DNA of 64,000 bases from Batillaria attramentaria (lineage: Eukaryota; Mollusca; Gastropoda; Batillariidae). Shown one piece after another: positions 44,160-55,242 of the stretch. Every line of letters starts with the position of its first letter. Positions within the stretch are counted from its first letter, which is position 1. Location: positions 913,501 to 977,500 of the forward strand of contig JACVVK020000211.1 in NCBI GenBank assembly GCA_018292915.2, in the 5' to 3' direction. The position numbers were made by a program, and so were the translations under genes. The notes under the pieces were generated by a model, which saw nothing but the letters and a program-made list of their open reading frames with translations, was not told the DNA's origin and ran no database searches.

Positions 44160-44345
44160 GGTGGGGGAGAAGGAGGGCGGAATAGACGAGCTGGGAGAGC
44201 GTTGGATTGCTGTTTCTTGGGACTTGAGTTCGATTCCTGGCTGTAAGCTGAAAACGTTTTGCTAGATTTTTTTCTCTGTTGCCCCGGGCCGTCTGTCATA
44301 TCATCTTTGGGTGGTACAAAACTTAAACCCAGAAACAACCAACTC
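44160..44345 (+). mobile_element. Diverged tRNA-derived SINE
   Basis: AGAGCGTTGGATTGCTG and GAGTTCGATTCCTGGCTG (box B-like), then GTTGCCCCGGGCCGTCTGTC, ATATCATC and GGTGGTACAAAACTTAAAC. The layout is that of family 1 but clearly more diverged. Confidence 0.6.
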
Positions 44346-44969
44346 ACCAACACACTGTGCCCCTCCCCCTCCCCTCCCACCCCCCCCCCCCACTCTACTC
44401 CTTCCACTCCGAGAAGCTTCCTGCGCGCCTGCAAAACCTCTCCCCAAGTAAAGACGTTACCTCGCACGCTCCCTTGTTTTCTCTGCTTCATTGCCGCCTG
44501 GTTGCGTCGCCGCCTCACCGCGCCATAAAACCAGTTCCAGTGACGTGACAGGCCGCGCTCGCAACAATCGCGAGAAGAGAATGCACAGGGAGGAAGAGAG
44601 AGAGAGTGTGTGTGTGTGTGAGGGGGGCCTGCCTGTCAAAGATAAAAGAGGATATATAGACATGAAAAGGTTCTTTCTACGGCGCTATACCGGCGAACCT
44701 AAGTGGCGTTGGTGAAGTCAGTCAGTACTCACTGACTGCAGACGGCGTTGGGACTTTGTGTAACTGACGTTCTCTGGTAGTAATAGTACTTGTACGTTGT
44801 GTCAGTGTGAACTTCTGTTGCTGAAGTTTTCTTTATGGCATGGATGGTGTGAGGGTTTAGTCTTGCTGCAGATGACGGAAATACCGATTGGGAGGCAAAG
44901 CCGGTTCACAAAGAGACAAGAGAGGAAAAAATAGAGGCTTTGAGTTTGATTACCGGCCAGAACGAAATA

Positions 44970-45242
44970 ATAAGTGAGTCTTTACCAGTTTCGTTTTAGC
45001 TGCCGCTCCATTTGATAACACAGGAAACTGCAAACAAACTTGAATCTTCCAAAGGCAATTTGTACGCGTCGCGGCACCACCACGAAATAATACTCTAGTC
45101 TTTACAACTTCTGCATCTCAGCTCGTTCATCAAGTTAGCCGGCCAACACGTTGCTTTATTCATGAACAATAACAAGGTGCCACTCTCCAGTTAAACGTAC
45201 AACTGAGCAGATCTGACTGAAGCAAAAAAAAAAAAAAAAAAA

Positions 45243-45273
<31 letters not shown>

Positions 45274-45460
45274 GAGAAGATTCCCACAGCCTAATGAAAT
45301 GCGTCGCACTACCACGAACTAAGAAGTGAGTCTTTACCAACTTCGTTTCAGCTGCCGCTCCATTTGATAAACACGCTGCTTTATTCATGAACAATAACAA
45401 GGTACCACACAACATTCCAGCTTGTACAAGCAGATCTGATTGACGCAGAAAGAGACTACG
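44970..45460 (+). repeat. Dispersed repeat R3, two partial copies
   Basis: 44970-45240 and 45278-45460 share GAGTCTTTACCA, TCAGCTGCCGCTCCATTTG, GCTTTATTCATGAACAATAA and CAAGGT. A poly-A/poly-G run (45225-45272) separates them. Confidence 0.8.
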
Positions 45461-45830
45461 CATCGTGAAGCTGTGAATGATTCATGCAAACATAATCTTA
45501 GAAACTTGCGAATGCGATTGCTTTTTCTTGGCTTTTTGGTGAGGCTCCTTTCTGGGTCGTGAGACAAGGCGAGAGAGAGAGAGAGAGAGAGAGCAAACCA
45601 AAGCAATAAAACTGTCAAATGACTGATACGTTTCTTGTGTCTGGCCAAAATCCACATGCTTGTGGCCCCATTGCTGTTTCCATGGACAATACTAACGAAT
45701 ATCAAATCAGAACGAACCATGACATCTTTTTTTCACCTGTGCTCAAACCACCCAAACTACAGAATCAATATGATCGGCGCCAGCGAGTGATATAATCACA
45801 TGTTACACCAGTCGCAAACGATCCGATCCC

Positions 45831-45960
45831 ATTGCGCATGTCAGCTACGCGTTCGCTGTCCCTGGTTGGCCGCCTGAATATTAATCGTATCCAGCGAAGT
45901 CACATCGCACGTCGAAACGCTTCACAGAGGACGCGTCAGAAGCAGTGAGACCCGCATTGC
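45831..45960 (+). promoter_or_regulatory. Conserved promoter-proximal block of gene A
   Basis: TGCGCATGTCAGC, then GGCCGCCTGAATATT and ATCGTATCCAGC match the reverse strand upstream of gene B (60190-60275). Conservation between the paralogs in non-coding sequence suggests a core promoter or shared 5' exon. No clear TATA box was chosen. Confidence 0.5.
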
Positions 45961-45974
45961 AACATCACCTTTAG

Positions 45975-46500
45975 TGCTATTTTACTTGACTGTCAAGTTA
46001 GTTCCGTTCTGTAGAAACCTTGGGAAGACACCATACTGCAGATAACAATTACTTGACTGTCAAGCTCCGTTCTGTAAAAGCCTTGGGAAGACACAACGCT
46101 ACAAATAAGACTTACTTGACTCTCTGCCTCCCTTTTGTAGACACTTCAGGAGGACACCACGCTTCGGGTATTTTTGACAGACGTTGTCAAGTGCTATTTT
46201 ACTTGTCTGTCAAGCTCCGTTCTGTAAAAAGCCTTGGGAAGACACAACGCTACAAATAAGACTTACTTGACTCTCTGCCTCCCTCGTTTTGTAGACACTT
46301 CAGGAGGACACCACGCTTCGGGTATTTTTGACAGACTTTGTCAAGTGCTATTTTACTTGTCTGTCAAGCTCCGTACTGTAAAAAGCCTTGGGAAACACAA
46401 CGCTAAAAATAAGACTTACTTGACTCTCTGCCTCCCTCGTTTTGTAGACACTTCAGAAGGACACCACGTTTCGGGTATTTTTGACAGACCTTGTCAAGTG
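45975..46500 (+). repeat. Tandem repeat upstream of gene A, about 152 bp
   Basis: TGTCAAGCTCCGTTCTGTAAA starts units at 46058, 46208 and 46362; a half unit begins at 45991. Each has GGGAAGACACAACGCTA, GACTTACTTGACTCTCTGCC and ends in TTTTTGACAGAC.TTGTCAAGTG. The last unit ends 16 bp before the ATG. The unit is homologous to that upstream of gene B. Confidence 0.92.
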
Positions 46501-46516
46501 GTTTAGTCAACCGAAG

Positions 46517-46823
46517 ATGCTGTCTACGTGTGTTTTCCTTTATTTTCTGATCAGCTGGTCTGCTGCAACTATCCAAGAGGGGATGGCTGTTAAAAACTTC
46601 AACCTCCAGGACTCTGTTTTCGACAGCGATTTGCTTTTCGAGGTCACAGCGAAGTCAAAACTTGACTGCGCGCTCATGTGCGCCCAAATGCCCGGATCTG
46701 GGACCTTCACCTTCTCTCGGAACAGTGCTTTGTGCAGGTGCCACGATTCGGCACTCAGTGCCTCCTCAAACGCTAGTTCCAGTCCGGCTCCTGGAACCGA
46801 GGTGTTCCAGCTGAGAATGCCAG
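46517..46823 (+). CDS. Secreted cysteine-rich protein A, exon 1 (signal peptide + PAN-like)
   Basis: ATG at 46517 was chosen because the in-frame sequence further upstream has no ATG, and a hydrophobic signal peptide follows at once (MLSTCVFLYFLISWSAATIQ). The mature part has SKLDCALMCAQMPGSGTFTF and LCRC, the C..C...F.F....C.C spacing of PAN/Apple-like modules, followed by a Ser-rich linker and FQLRMP. It ends in phase 1 before GTACTG. Homologous codon by codon to 58602-58911. The whole protein is 236 residues, secreted and probably disulfide-rich. The specific function is unknown; PAN modules generally bind proteins or carbohydrates. Confidence 0.82.
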
Positions 46824-46825
46824 GT

Positions 46826-47125
46826 ACTGTAGTAGTAGAAGTTGAAGTAGTAGTAGTAGTAGCAGTGCTAGAAGTAGCAGTAGTAGTTGTAGTACTAGTA
46901 CTAGTGCTACTAGTGGAAGTAGTGCTAGAAGAAGTAGTAGTAGTAGTAGTAGTAGTAGCAGCAGCAGTAGTGCTAGTAGTAGACGTGGAAATAGTAGGAG
47001 TAGTAGTAATAATAGTAGTGCTTGTAGTAGAGGTGGCTGTAGTAGTAGTAGTAGTGGCAGTGCTAGAAGTAGTAGTAGTGGAAGTAGTAGTAGTGGAAGT
47101 AGCAGTAGTAGTAGTGCTACTAGTG

Positions 47126-47162
<37 letters not shown>

Positions 47163-47186
47163 CAGCAGTAGTAGTAGTAGTGAAAA

Positions 47187-47228
<42 letters not shown>

Positions 47229-47340
47229 AAGTGGAAGTAGTAATGCTAGAAGTAGTAGTAGTGCTAGTACTAGTAGTAGTAGTGCTATTAGTGGAAGTAG
47301 TAGTAGTGCTAGAAGAAGTAGTAGTAGTGCTATTTGCTGG
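46826..47340 (+). repeat. Expanded (GTA)n region in intron 1 of gene A
   Basis: About 500 bp of imperfect GTA with GCT and GAA interruptions, beginning right at the donor site. Gene B has a short counterpart (58521-58601 region, minus strand). A Val-rich reading across it is an artefact of retaining the intron. Confidence 0.9.
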
Positions 47341-47397
47341 GGGAGGAAAGCCGGATAACCCCCGTTGAGCAGCCCGGCAGCCAGGAAAAACCGGTAT

Positions 47398-47525
47398 CAC
47401 ATATCACAAGCTCGACCTGGGCTCGAACCCACACTTTATCGCCGTGATAATTATTATGGTGACGGCCGTTCAGTAGCGCAGCGGCTAAATCCGACGCGCT
47501 ACGTATTAGACCACCAATCACCCCC
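47398..47525 (-). mobile_element. tRNA-like SINE, third type
   Basis: Minus-strand reading gives GGTGGTCTAATACG (box A-like) and GTGGGTTCGAGCCCAGG (box B-like), inside intron 1 of gene A. (GTA)n of about 37 units follows at 47557-47668. It differs from families 1 and 2. Confidence 0.6.
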
Positions 47526-47557
47526 TCGGAGTTAAAGTCCTTTTACACCTCTTATTG

Positions 47558-47663
<106 letters not shown>

Positions 47664-47804
47664 TAGTATACACAAACGCAACTGTTATGAACCTGTGAAA
47701 ACAATAGCCTCCGAGTTGGCGTGTTAAACTGAGGTCGCATTTTCCTGTTAAATGTGAAAGAGCATCTTTGGTCAAGTTACAACAGGGTAAGCACTAACAC
47801 CACC

Positions 47805-47806
<2 letters not shown>

Positions 47807-47850
<44 letters not shown>
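47807..47850 (+). promoter_or_regulatory. (GT)n tract at the 3' splice site of intron 1, gene A
   Basis: About 22 GT units run directly into TAG at the exon 2 acceptor, in place of a pyrimidine tract. The counterpart in gene B (58333-58393) is alike. UG tracts at acceptors are known to bind TDP-43 and CELF proteins (CFTR exon 9), so splicing of exon 2 may be length-sensitive. Confidence 0.6.
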
Positions 47851-47853
<3 letters not shown>

Positions 47854-47854
<1 letters not shown>

Positions 47855-47985
47855 CTGGTTGCTTAAGCCATGCAGCGGGAACGGTGACTGTCAGGCAGAA
47901 GGCGCCGAGTGCATCACGGGAAAATGTCTGTGCGCGCCTACGGCCTCCCTGTACTACTCCGTGTCAAAGAACAGATGCGTTCCTA
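47854..47985 (+). CDS. Secreted cysteine-rich protein A, exon 2 (EGF/EB-like)
   Basis: 132 nt, phase 1 at both ends. It encodes a small module with six Cys: PCSGNGDCQ, AECITGKCLCAP, YYSVSKNRC. The spacing C.....DC......C....C.C resembles EB/EGF-like modules. It ends before donor GTGAGT. The symmetric 1-1 phase is typical of shuffled extracellular modules. It matches 58187-58330 in gene B. Confidence 0.82.
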
Positions 47986-48178
47986 GTGAGTATAACATAA
48001 TTTTCTATTCCGAGTAACTGACTACAATTTCATTTCTTACTGGTATGAGTACTATTCTCACTAATTATCACGATTAGTCGGGTACATTGCTTAATAATGC
48101 TATTTTTGTGTGGTCGCTTTTGGGAACAGAATGCAGAGGACTGAATGGGTCGTGCTGTGAATTTCTCTCTCTCTCTCC

Positions 48179-48182
<4 letters not shown>

Positions 48183-48243
<61 letters not shown>
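48183..48243. repeat. (GT)n microsatellite in intron 2 of gene A
   Basis: About 30 GT units, preceded by CT repeats. A short Cys-rich frame just before it (48131-48165) could be a cassette exon, but no good donor is present. Confidence 0.9.
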
Positions 48244-48244
<1 letters not shown>

Positions 48245-48538
48245 TTGTCTTGGCGCCGAGGCGCTATACACCAGGGCGCTGAGGGCGATAAATGTCAATT
48301 AAAATACATGTATAAAAAGACGGTGCAGAGAGTGGTCTGGCAGAAAGGCAATTTCAAACACCACACTGTGTCATCTACGCAATTTCTGCCAAAAAAAACC
48401 CTCAAAAAAACAAACCAACAAAAACCCCCCAGTTATTTACTGTTCTCACATCGCGGTCAAAATTGGTACCTGTACTCATGGACACCCCAGAGACAAACAT
48501 GTACTAATGAAAAAAAAAAAAAAAAAATCCCGAAAATC

Positions 48539-48571
48539 GGAGTTTAACGTCCTGTTCCACCACGTATCGCC
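48539..48571 (-). mobile_element. SINE family 1 tail fragment
   Basis: GAGTTTAACGTCCTGTTCCAC and CACGTATCGCC: a short fragment interrupted by the next SINE. Confidence 0.5.
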
Positions 48572-48584
48572 AAACAGAGAGACC

Positions 48585-48761
48585 GGTGGGGTGGATAGGT
48601 GTTTAGAGGTTTAACGTCCTTTTCCACCACTTATGGGTGATATCAAAGACGGAGCAACGAGAAAAAGGCCAGCACAAAAATTTGGCCCCAGCCAGGATTC
48701 GAACTCACGACCCGAGCATTGAAAGTCCAACGCTCTGCCATTCGGCTGTCCAGGCTCACCG
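48585..48761 (-). mobile_element. tRNA-derived SINE, family 1, full length with TSD
   Basis: A complete reverse copy with GGATTCGAACTCACGACCC and CCAACGCTCTGCC. It is flanked by AAACAGAGAGACC (left) and AAACAGGGAGACC (right), a duplication with one mismatch. It is inserted in intron 2 of gene A beside an older fragment. Confidence 0.88.
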
Positions 48762-48767
48762 AAACAG

Positions 48768-48957
48768 GGAGACCAGGAAATACTCACCAGACACACGATC
48801 AGTCCTGGCAGTACTTCGAGGGATCCCAATAACAATCTGACAGAAAAAAAAATGTCGGAAAATCTAAGTTTAACTTTTTTTTCCAGCAGGGAGACCAGAA
48901 AATACTTACTAGACAGATCACGTCATCGGCCCGGGCAAAGCCGGGTATATCCGCTAG
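48768..48957 (+). mobile_element. Helitron-like 3' terminus
   Basis: A short hairpin CCCGG-GCAAAG-CCGGG (48930-48945) followed eight bases later by CTAG and then T. This is the 3' end layout of Helitrons (hairpin, then CTRR, inserted before T). The preceding 60 bp (GGGAGACCAG.AAATACT) occur twice. The 5' end and coding part were not found. Confidence 0.5.
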
Positions 48958-49030
48958 TTTAGGAATAATTACGTGTATCTTTGTCTGTTGTCCTCTCGGA
49001 GTGAACTTTTTTTTGTATTCTGATCATCTG

Positions 49031-49349
49031 TTACTGTGTTCCGTTCATTCGGGCCGATCGTCGGGGGTTCTCTCCGGGTACTCCGGCTTCCTCCCCCTCT
49101 GCTTTGGAAATGTTCAGCCCACCAAATTTGAAAAATACATGCAATTCTAAATCCCCAAATTTAAATAGCTGAGCTGACCCTTCGCATCACGCGATTGAAA
49201 TCAGTGTTTATGTCCAGTGTGTGAGAGAATGCGTGTGATTTACGTGAGCGTGCGTGTGGGGTTCAGTTCCCGGCGCTTTGAGCCGATTGATGAAATTGGG
49301 TAAAGCGCCTATTCAATACTCATTATTATCATTATTATTATTATAATTA
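49031..49349 (+). mobile_element. SINE family 2, head missing, next to exon 3 of gene A
   Basis: Body with GATCGTCGGGGGTTCTCTCC, GCTTTGGAAATGTTCAGCCC, the GCGCTTTGAGCCGATTGATG stem and an (ATT)n tail. The tail runs to within about 10 bp of the exon 3 acceptor and supplies its T-rich stretch. Confidence 0.85.
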
Positions 49350-49358
49350 TTATTCCAG

Positions 49359-49630
49359 CGTGCCCTGAAGAGAACCTGTTGAACACCGACCTCATCCTCT
49401 ACAACGGTATGGGGCTTTTGTGGCCTGCTGACATGAGCGAGCTTTGGCAGAATCACGAGCTTGGCAGTTCCAAGTGTGCAGACGACTGCGCTGACATGCC
49501 AAGGTGCCGCATAGCGGTTTATGAGGAAGGGCCAGGCAGATGCTTCGAGGTCCACCCTACTGCCAACCACACGGCACCAACCATCTTATTAAGTCAAAAT
49601 TGCTACTCCCACGTTAAAAGATGCATGTGA
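49359..49630 (+). CDS. Secreted cysteine-rich protein A, exon 3 (second PAN-like)
   Basis: The exon starts after TTATTCCAG and completes a split Thr codon: CVPTCPEENLLNTD across the junction. It holds SSKCADDCADMPRCRI, GRCFEV, NHTAP (a glycosylation sequon), NCYSHVKRC and a TGA. The Cys pattern resembles a second PAN-like module. It matches 54108-54382. AATAAA lies at 49847-49852. Confidence 0.85.
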
Positions 49631-49846
49631 ACATTACTAATCTTGTATACCCGTCAAGAAATATCGAAGACGTACCTTTTGCAATCGCGGGTGTTGTTTG
49701 AAATGGCAACAGTTTGGAAACTTGTTTTTAGCGCGTCTTGGCAGGGGTTGAATTTTTTGGTGATACGAGCCAGTGTCGGTAAACTTACGGAGAGAAAAAC
49801 GTTCCGCAGGGCGTTCTGGCCTTGCATAGATACTTCATGACAAGCA

Positions 49847-49852
49847 AATAAA
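49847..49852 (+). promoter_or_regulatory. Poly-A signal of gene A
   Basis: Canonical AATAAA 217 bases after the stop codon of exon 3, in unique sequence. Confidence 0.6.
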
Positions 49853-50056
49853 AGCGACCTAAAAGGGACAGAAACCAGTTAACTTTCACAAAGGACGGCA
49901 CGGGTCAACGTTTCGGCTTTCGCCTTCCTCATGACACAAACAAATGGGACATAACTTCAACAAACAAAAGGTAACTCTGCTAACATACTGACAAACACGA
50001 CGCGGGGAAAAAAATAAATACATTAAAAAATAAATAAAATAAAATAAAACGATGGG

Positions 50057-50224
50057 GTGGGTGGGTGTTTGGGGGTTTAACGTCCTTTTCCACCACATAG
50101 GGTGATATCAAAGACGGGGCAACGATGAAAAAGCCAGCACAAATATTTGGCCCCAGCGGGGATCGAACTCACGACCCGAGCATTAGAAGTCCAACACTCT
50201 ACCATTCGACCACCCCGGCTCCCC
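50057..50224 (-). mobile_element. tRNA-derived SINE, family 1, with 13-bp TSD
   Basis: A complete reverse copy flanked by ATAAAACGATGGG at 50044-50056 and 50225-50237, a perfect duplication. Confidence 0.95.
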
Positions 50225-50302
50225 ATAAAACGATGGGAAACCAGAAAACAATAGTTAAAACATCACAACACCTATCCTTTGGTGACAGAAGACCATGTAC
50301 TG

Positions 50303-50467
50303 GGTGGGTGTTTGGGGGTTTAACGTCCTTTTCCACCACATAGGGTGATATCAAAGACGGGGCAACGATGAAAAAGCCAGCACAAATATTTGGCCCCAAC
50401 CGGGATCGAACTCACGACCCGAGCATTAGAAGTCCAACGCTCTACCATTCGACCACCCCGGCTCCCC
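50303..50467 (-). mobile_element. tRNA-derived SINE, family 1, with 12-bp TSD
   Basis: A complete reverse copy flanked by GACCATGTACTG at 50291-50302 and 50468-50479. It is very similar to the neighbour at 50057, but its own TSD shows a separate insertion. Confidence 0.95.
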
Positions 50468-50734
50468 GACCATGTACTGTGTGTGAGGAAAAAAAAAAAG
50501 TGGGGGAGAAAAAAAAGAAAAGAAAAAAAGAAAAAGAAAAGAAAACAAGAGTAAAAAATAGTAAAAACACCACAACACCCATCGTTTGGTGGCAGAAGAT
50601 GTCTGTTCTCGGTGTAGGTAGAGAGAGACGAAACTCGATATCCTCAATCGATTAACTCAAATGCTACCAAGTAAGTTTAGGGTAGTGAACCTGTGGCCGT
50701 ACTTAAAAAAAAAAAGTAATCGAATGTGTCTGCA

Positions 50735-50905
50735 TGGATTTAAATTTGGCTTAGCAGGTGTGTTACACTTTGATTAAAGCCGTGTTTGCTGCAGTGAGTG
50801 CCGCTAAGGAACCGTTAATCTTGCCAGATTTTTGCATACAGGGCCAAAATCGAAAAAAGAGTCAAGAACGTGGGCAACTCGTGCGCGGTACGAAATGTGT
50901 TATCA
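50735..50905 (+). repeat. Dispersed repeat R4
   Basis: TTACACTTTGATTA, TTGCTGCAGTGAG, AAGGAACCGTTA, TTTGCATACAGGGCC and ACTCGTGCGCGGTACGAAA, as at 39440-39625. Confidence 0.75.
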
Positions 50906-50939
50906 CTAGTGTTATAATTTTGGGTTTTAATGGTTGTTT

Positions 50940-52035
<1,096 letters not shown>

Positions 52036-52039
52036 CACT

Positions 52040-52470
52040 TGAATTAATGTTAAATTTATTGTCAAGCGAGAGAATCAGAAATGCACACATTGTGTTTCGA
52101 GCCGAGAAAACATGGAAACAGCAAATAAATCTTTCAAAAGCAATTTCTTCGCGTCACATCACCACGAAATAATACTCTATTCTTTACAACTTATGCATCT
52201 CAGCTCGTCCATCAAGCTGATCAACTTGCTGCTTTATTCATGAGAAAAAAAACAAGGCGACACTCTTCAATGAAACTTGTACAAGCGGATCTGATTGAAG
52301 CAAACAAATAATAATTTAAAAAAAAAAATCGAAGATTCGCACAGCCTAATGAAATACGTCGCACCACTATGAAAATAATAAGTGAGTCTTATACACCACT
52401 TTGGCGTCTCAGCCGCCCCTCCAGTTGATAAACACGCTGATTTATTCAGTGGCAAAAATAACAAGTTCTA
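52040..52470 (+). repeat. Dispersed repeat R3
   Basis: CAAAAGCAATTTCTTCGCGTC, TTTACAACTTATGCATCTCAG, GCTTTATTCATGAGAA, GATTCGCACAGCCTAATGAAA and TGATAAACACGCTGATTTATTC. Confidence 0.8.
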
Positions 52471-52491
52471 GTTTCAGGATTACATATATAG

Positions 52492-52722
52492 AGCTTACAT
52501 GATTAGTTCTCGTGGTTTACGGCGAAAGACTAACCCCTCGACGGTTCGTTTGTTTGCGTAGCTCTCTCGCCAGAGGCTCGGTGGTTTACGGCGAAAGACT
52601 AACCCCTCGACGGTTCGATTGTTTGCGTAGCTACCTCGCCGGAGGCTCGGCAGCTACACAAACAATTGAAAAATCTCGGGGTTAGTCTTTCGTGGTAAAA
52701 ACGAGAACTAATCATGTAAGCT
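52492..52722. mobile_element. Fold-back (MITE-like) element with internal duplication
   Basis: The termini AGCTTACATGATTAGTTCTCG and their exact reverse complement (52702-52722) bound the element. The arms continue with GAAAGACTAACCCC/GGGGTTAGTCTTTC and ATTGTTTGYGTAGCT. The left arm holds a tandem copy of about 83 bp (GGTGGTTTACGGCGAAAGAC twice). No coding capacity. Confidence 0.85.
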
Positions 52723-53234
52723 GTTTACACCACGAGCATTCAGACTCTTACCTCTACTGCTCTAGTCGCATACATTTTCTGCGACATTTTATTTTTCTTG
52801 TAGAGTGACTAGTGACTTTTGTACCCCCTCAAAATTCTGCGCAGTAACTTGTGAGGAAATGATGCGTAGAGCAGTTGAAAGTGCTTGATAGTAGAAGAAT
52901 ATCTTTCAAAGCTGACATTCAAAAGTGCACTCGCAGATACTTCGCTGAGAATTTTCTGTGCGATCATTTTTTACGTGATACAAGCAAAATAAAATTTCAC
53001 CCCCAAAAGTAAGCAAAATAACGTGCACCGGCCATGACGTATGAGTTCCAAATGTTTGAAATGACACACTTTCTGATTGATGACGTAACTGGAGTGTGTT
53101 TTTGTGAACTCGCAAACCACTGAGTGGGTTATGGAAAGTCATAACTCACACTTTCGCTCTCTCTGTCATCACTATTTTCGGACGTAAAACACTCATAGTT
53201 AACTCACTGAAAGTTTGCACTGGCGAGTGGTGAA

Positions 53235-53273
<39 letters not shown>

Positions 53274-53384
53274 ACCCTTGGCTGGTAGCATTTCCGGAAA
53301 GTGAATATTACTGAGAATACAATGTAAGACTGATATCAGTCACACATTCAAACATTAGCTGCAATTGTAAAGGTGGTCCTCGAC

Positions 53385-53615
53385 CTCAGTGTGTTTGTGA
53401 CGAGTTTACAAGAGTGATAACTGTTACACACATCTGATCACTTATCGGGATCCATCTAGATGATTGGTGCTGTATGCCTAGCAGGAGGGGTGAGATACTC
53501 AACGCAATGGTTGAAGTTACACACTGGAACTCGACTGTAAGTGACAAGAATACAAGACTGATAATGGTCAAACACATCTTTTGACGGAAGAGTCGCAGCC
53601 GGGATTCATTACACA
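53385..53615 (-). pseudogene. Tandem degenerate copies of the exon 3 tail of gene B
   Basis: On the minus strand a segment equivalent to the last codons, stop and 3' UTR of exon 3 appears again, ending in codons for KRC, one more residue and TGA at 53568-53570. A second, weaker copy is at 53385-53465. Words shared with the true exon end are GTCAAAMGATGTG, CTTGTAT and CTCGTCA. Confidence 0.65.
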
Positions 53616-53625
53616 GTATGTATGG

Positions 53626-54020
53626 TTATAATAATAATAATAATGAGTATTGTGTAGGCGCTTTACCCAATTTCATGAATCGGCTCAAAGCGCCACGAAC
53701 TGAACCCAGCACGCACGCTCACGTGAATCACACGCATTCTCTCACACACTGGACATAAACACATAGCAATCACGTGGTGCGAAGGGTCAGCTCAGCTATT
53801 TAAATTTGGGAATTTAGAATTACACTTATTTTTCAAATTTGGTGGGCTGAACATTTCCAAAGCAGAGGGGAAGGAAGCCGGAGTACCGGGAGATAACCCC
53901 CGACGATCGGCCCGAATGAACGGTGCCACATACGACAAGGAAAGATTCTTTGCCATGAGTGGGGCTCGAACCCTTGACCTCTCCGCATTGGTGACAAGTC
54001 TCTTAACCACCGATCGCCGC
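53626..54020 (-). mobile_element. SINE family 2, nearly full length
   Basis: (ATT)n tail at 53628-53644, GCGCTTTGAGCCGATTC stem, body with GATCGTCGGGGGTTATCTCC, and a tRNA-like head with GGGTTCGAGCCCC and GTGGTTAAGAG near 53960-54010. It separates the degenerate exon 3 copies from the true exon 3 of gene B. Confidence 0.85.
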
Positions 54021-54107
54021 CGAATAGGGGTGGGATACTCAGTGCAAAGGTTGAAGTTACACATTCGAACAAGACTATTATTGACGAGTATACAAGACTG
54101 TTAATGT

Positions 54108-54382
54108 TCACGCACATCGTTTGACGTATGAGTCGGTATCCGGTTCCATAACCCAGGCTGGCGCTGTGTGGTTAGGAGTAAAGGTGAAAAACTCTAAGCA
54201 CATATGGCCGTTCGCCCAAATGTCGACGTATATGCGGCAGCTTTGGCTGGAGGTGCACTGGTTTGCACATTCGGAACTGGTCGCAGGAGTCATCCGAGTC
54301 TCCGCCTCGGTTTCGGGCCATCCCACTACAGCCTGAATGTATGGGATGGGGTCGGTGTTCAACAGGTCCTCGACAGGGCACG
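54108..54382 (-). CDS. Secreted cysteine-rich protein B, exon 3 (second PAN-like)
   Basis: The acceptor is GTGTTCCAG; the first two bases complete a split Thr codon, giving CLPTCPVEDLLNTD across the junction, nearly the same as gene A. It then has SSECANQCTSSQSCRI, MCLEF, NHTAP and SYVKRCA before TGA. It lacks the Cys that gene A has in NCYSHVKRC. The exon lies 3.8 kb from exon 2, much further than in A. Confidence 0.82.
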
Positions 54383-54399
54383 CTGGAACACAATTAATG

Positions 54400-55110
54400 A
54401 CAGTTCTTATATAGCGCTGTAAACCTGTTAGTTAATTAGCAGTTATTCCCCATCAAGCTGTGGGATACCGACGAGTATTTTGATCCAAGACGCAAATCAA
54501 CCCTGAGCTTTAGCGAAGGGTTGATTGAGTCTTGGATCAAAATGCGAGTAGTAAGTAAGATTAAAGTCTGATAAAGACTTGACACGTATTCCGTCGTACA
54601 GAGGGCAGTCAAAACGAAAATGCATTTCATCTTCTAGAATGTTACATGTATCTACAAAATGGACATTTCTTTAGATCCGTGTTAGGTGTCTGGGCCCGAA
54701 TGTAAAAGTCGAGGTTAATTTAACCCACGGCTACGGGCCTAACCCAGAATAGGACAAAAGAAGCAAAAAAAAAAAACAAAAACAAAAAAAACCCCCCACA
54801 AAATTATATAAATAAAGGAGGCGAAGAAAGGAAGAAATAAATCCTTCTATAACGGCTTAGGCATCTTGCTGGATTGGACCCGCTTCCTGATTTTAAAACA
54901 AAAAACAACAGAAAATGTAACCCTAGAGCTAGTTTAGTTCGAGGTTAGACTCTAACCCGGGGCTAAAACCCCTAACCTCGACTTCTACATGCGAAGCCTG
55001 AACACAGTTACAGACGAACAGAATACCAAAAGGTTGACACACAGGCTTCGAGGACAGGAGACAAGACACACAATCATACAATTAACGCCACTCCTGGCGG
55101 GAGGATGATT
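54400..55110. other. Intron 2 of gene B, unique part
   Basis: GCGCTATATAAGAACTGTC just upstream of the acceptor looks like an eroded retroposon tail. A short fold-back of CAAGACTCAATCAACC type lies near 54485-54540. Another pair is AACCTCGACTT/CGAGGTTAG near 54700 and 54940. No gene. Confidence 0.45.
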
Positions 55111-55111
55111 A

Positions 55112-55241
55112 GGGTGGGGTGGGGGGGTGTTTGGGGTTTAACGTCCTTTTCTACCACATACGGGTGATATCAAAGACGGGGTAAGAAGCCAGCACAAATA
55201 TTTGGCCCCAGCCGGGATACGAACTCGCGACCCGAGCATTT
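55112..55241 (-). mobile_element. SINE family 1, truncated
   Basis: GGTTTAACGTCCTTTTC, ATATCAAAGACGGGG, GCCCCAGCCGGGATACGAACT and CGACCCGAGCATT, then the match stops within the tRNA head. Confidence 0.75.
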
Positions 55242-55242
55242 G

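Noticed and set aside
46481..46516. Upstream TTG start for gene A (and at 58941 for gene B)
   Set aside because: TTG is not a normal start in animal nuclear genes. The ATG at 46517 is followed directly by the signal peptide.
46824..47368. Val-rich extension of gene A exon 1
   Set aside because: It is the (GTA)n part of intron 1. Paralog B splices at the equivalent point, and exon 2 joins in phase.
48131..48165. Cys-rich cassette exon in intron 2 of gene A
   Set aside because: The acceptor and phase fit, but no credible donor precedes the (GT)n, and gene B has no counterpart seen.
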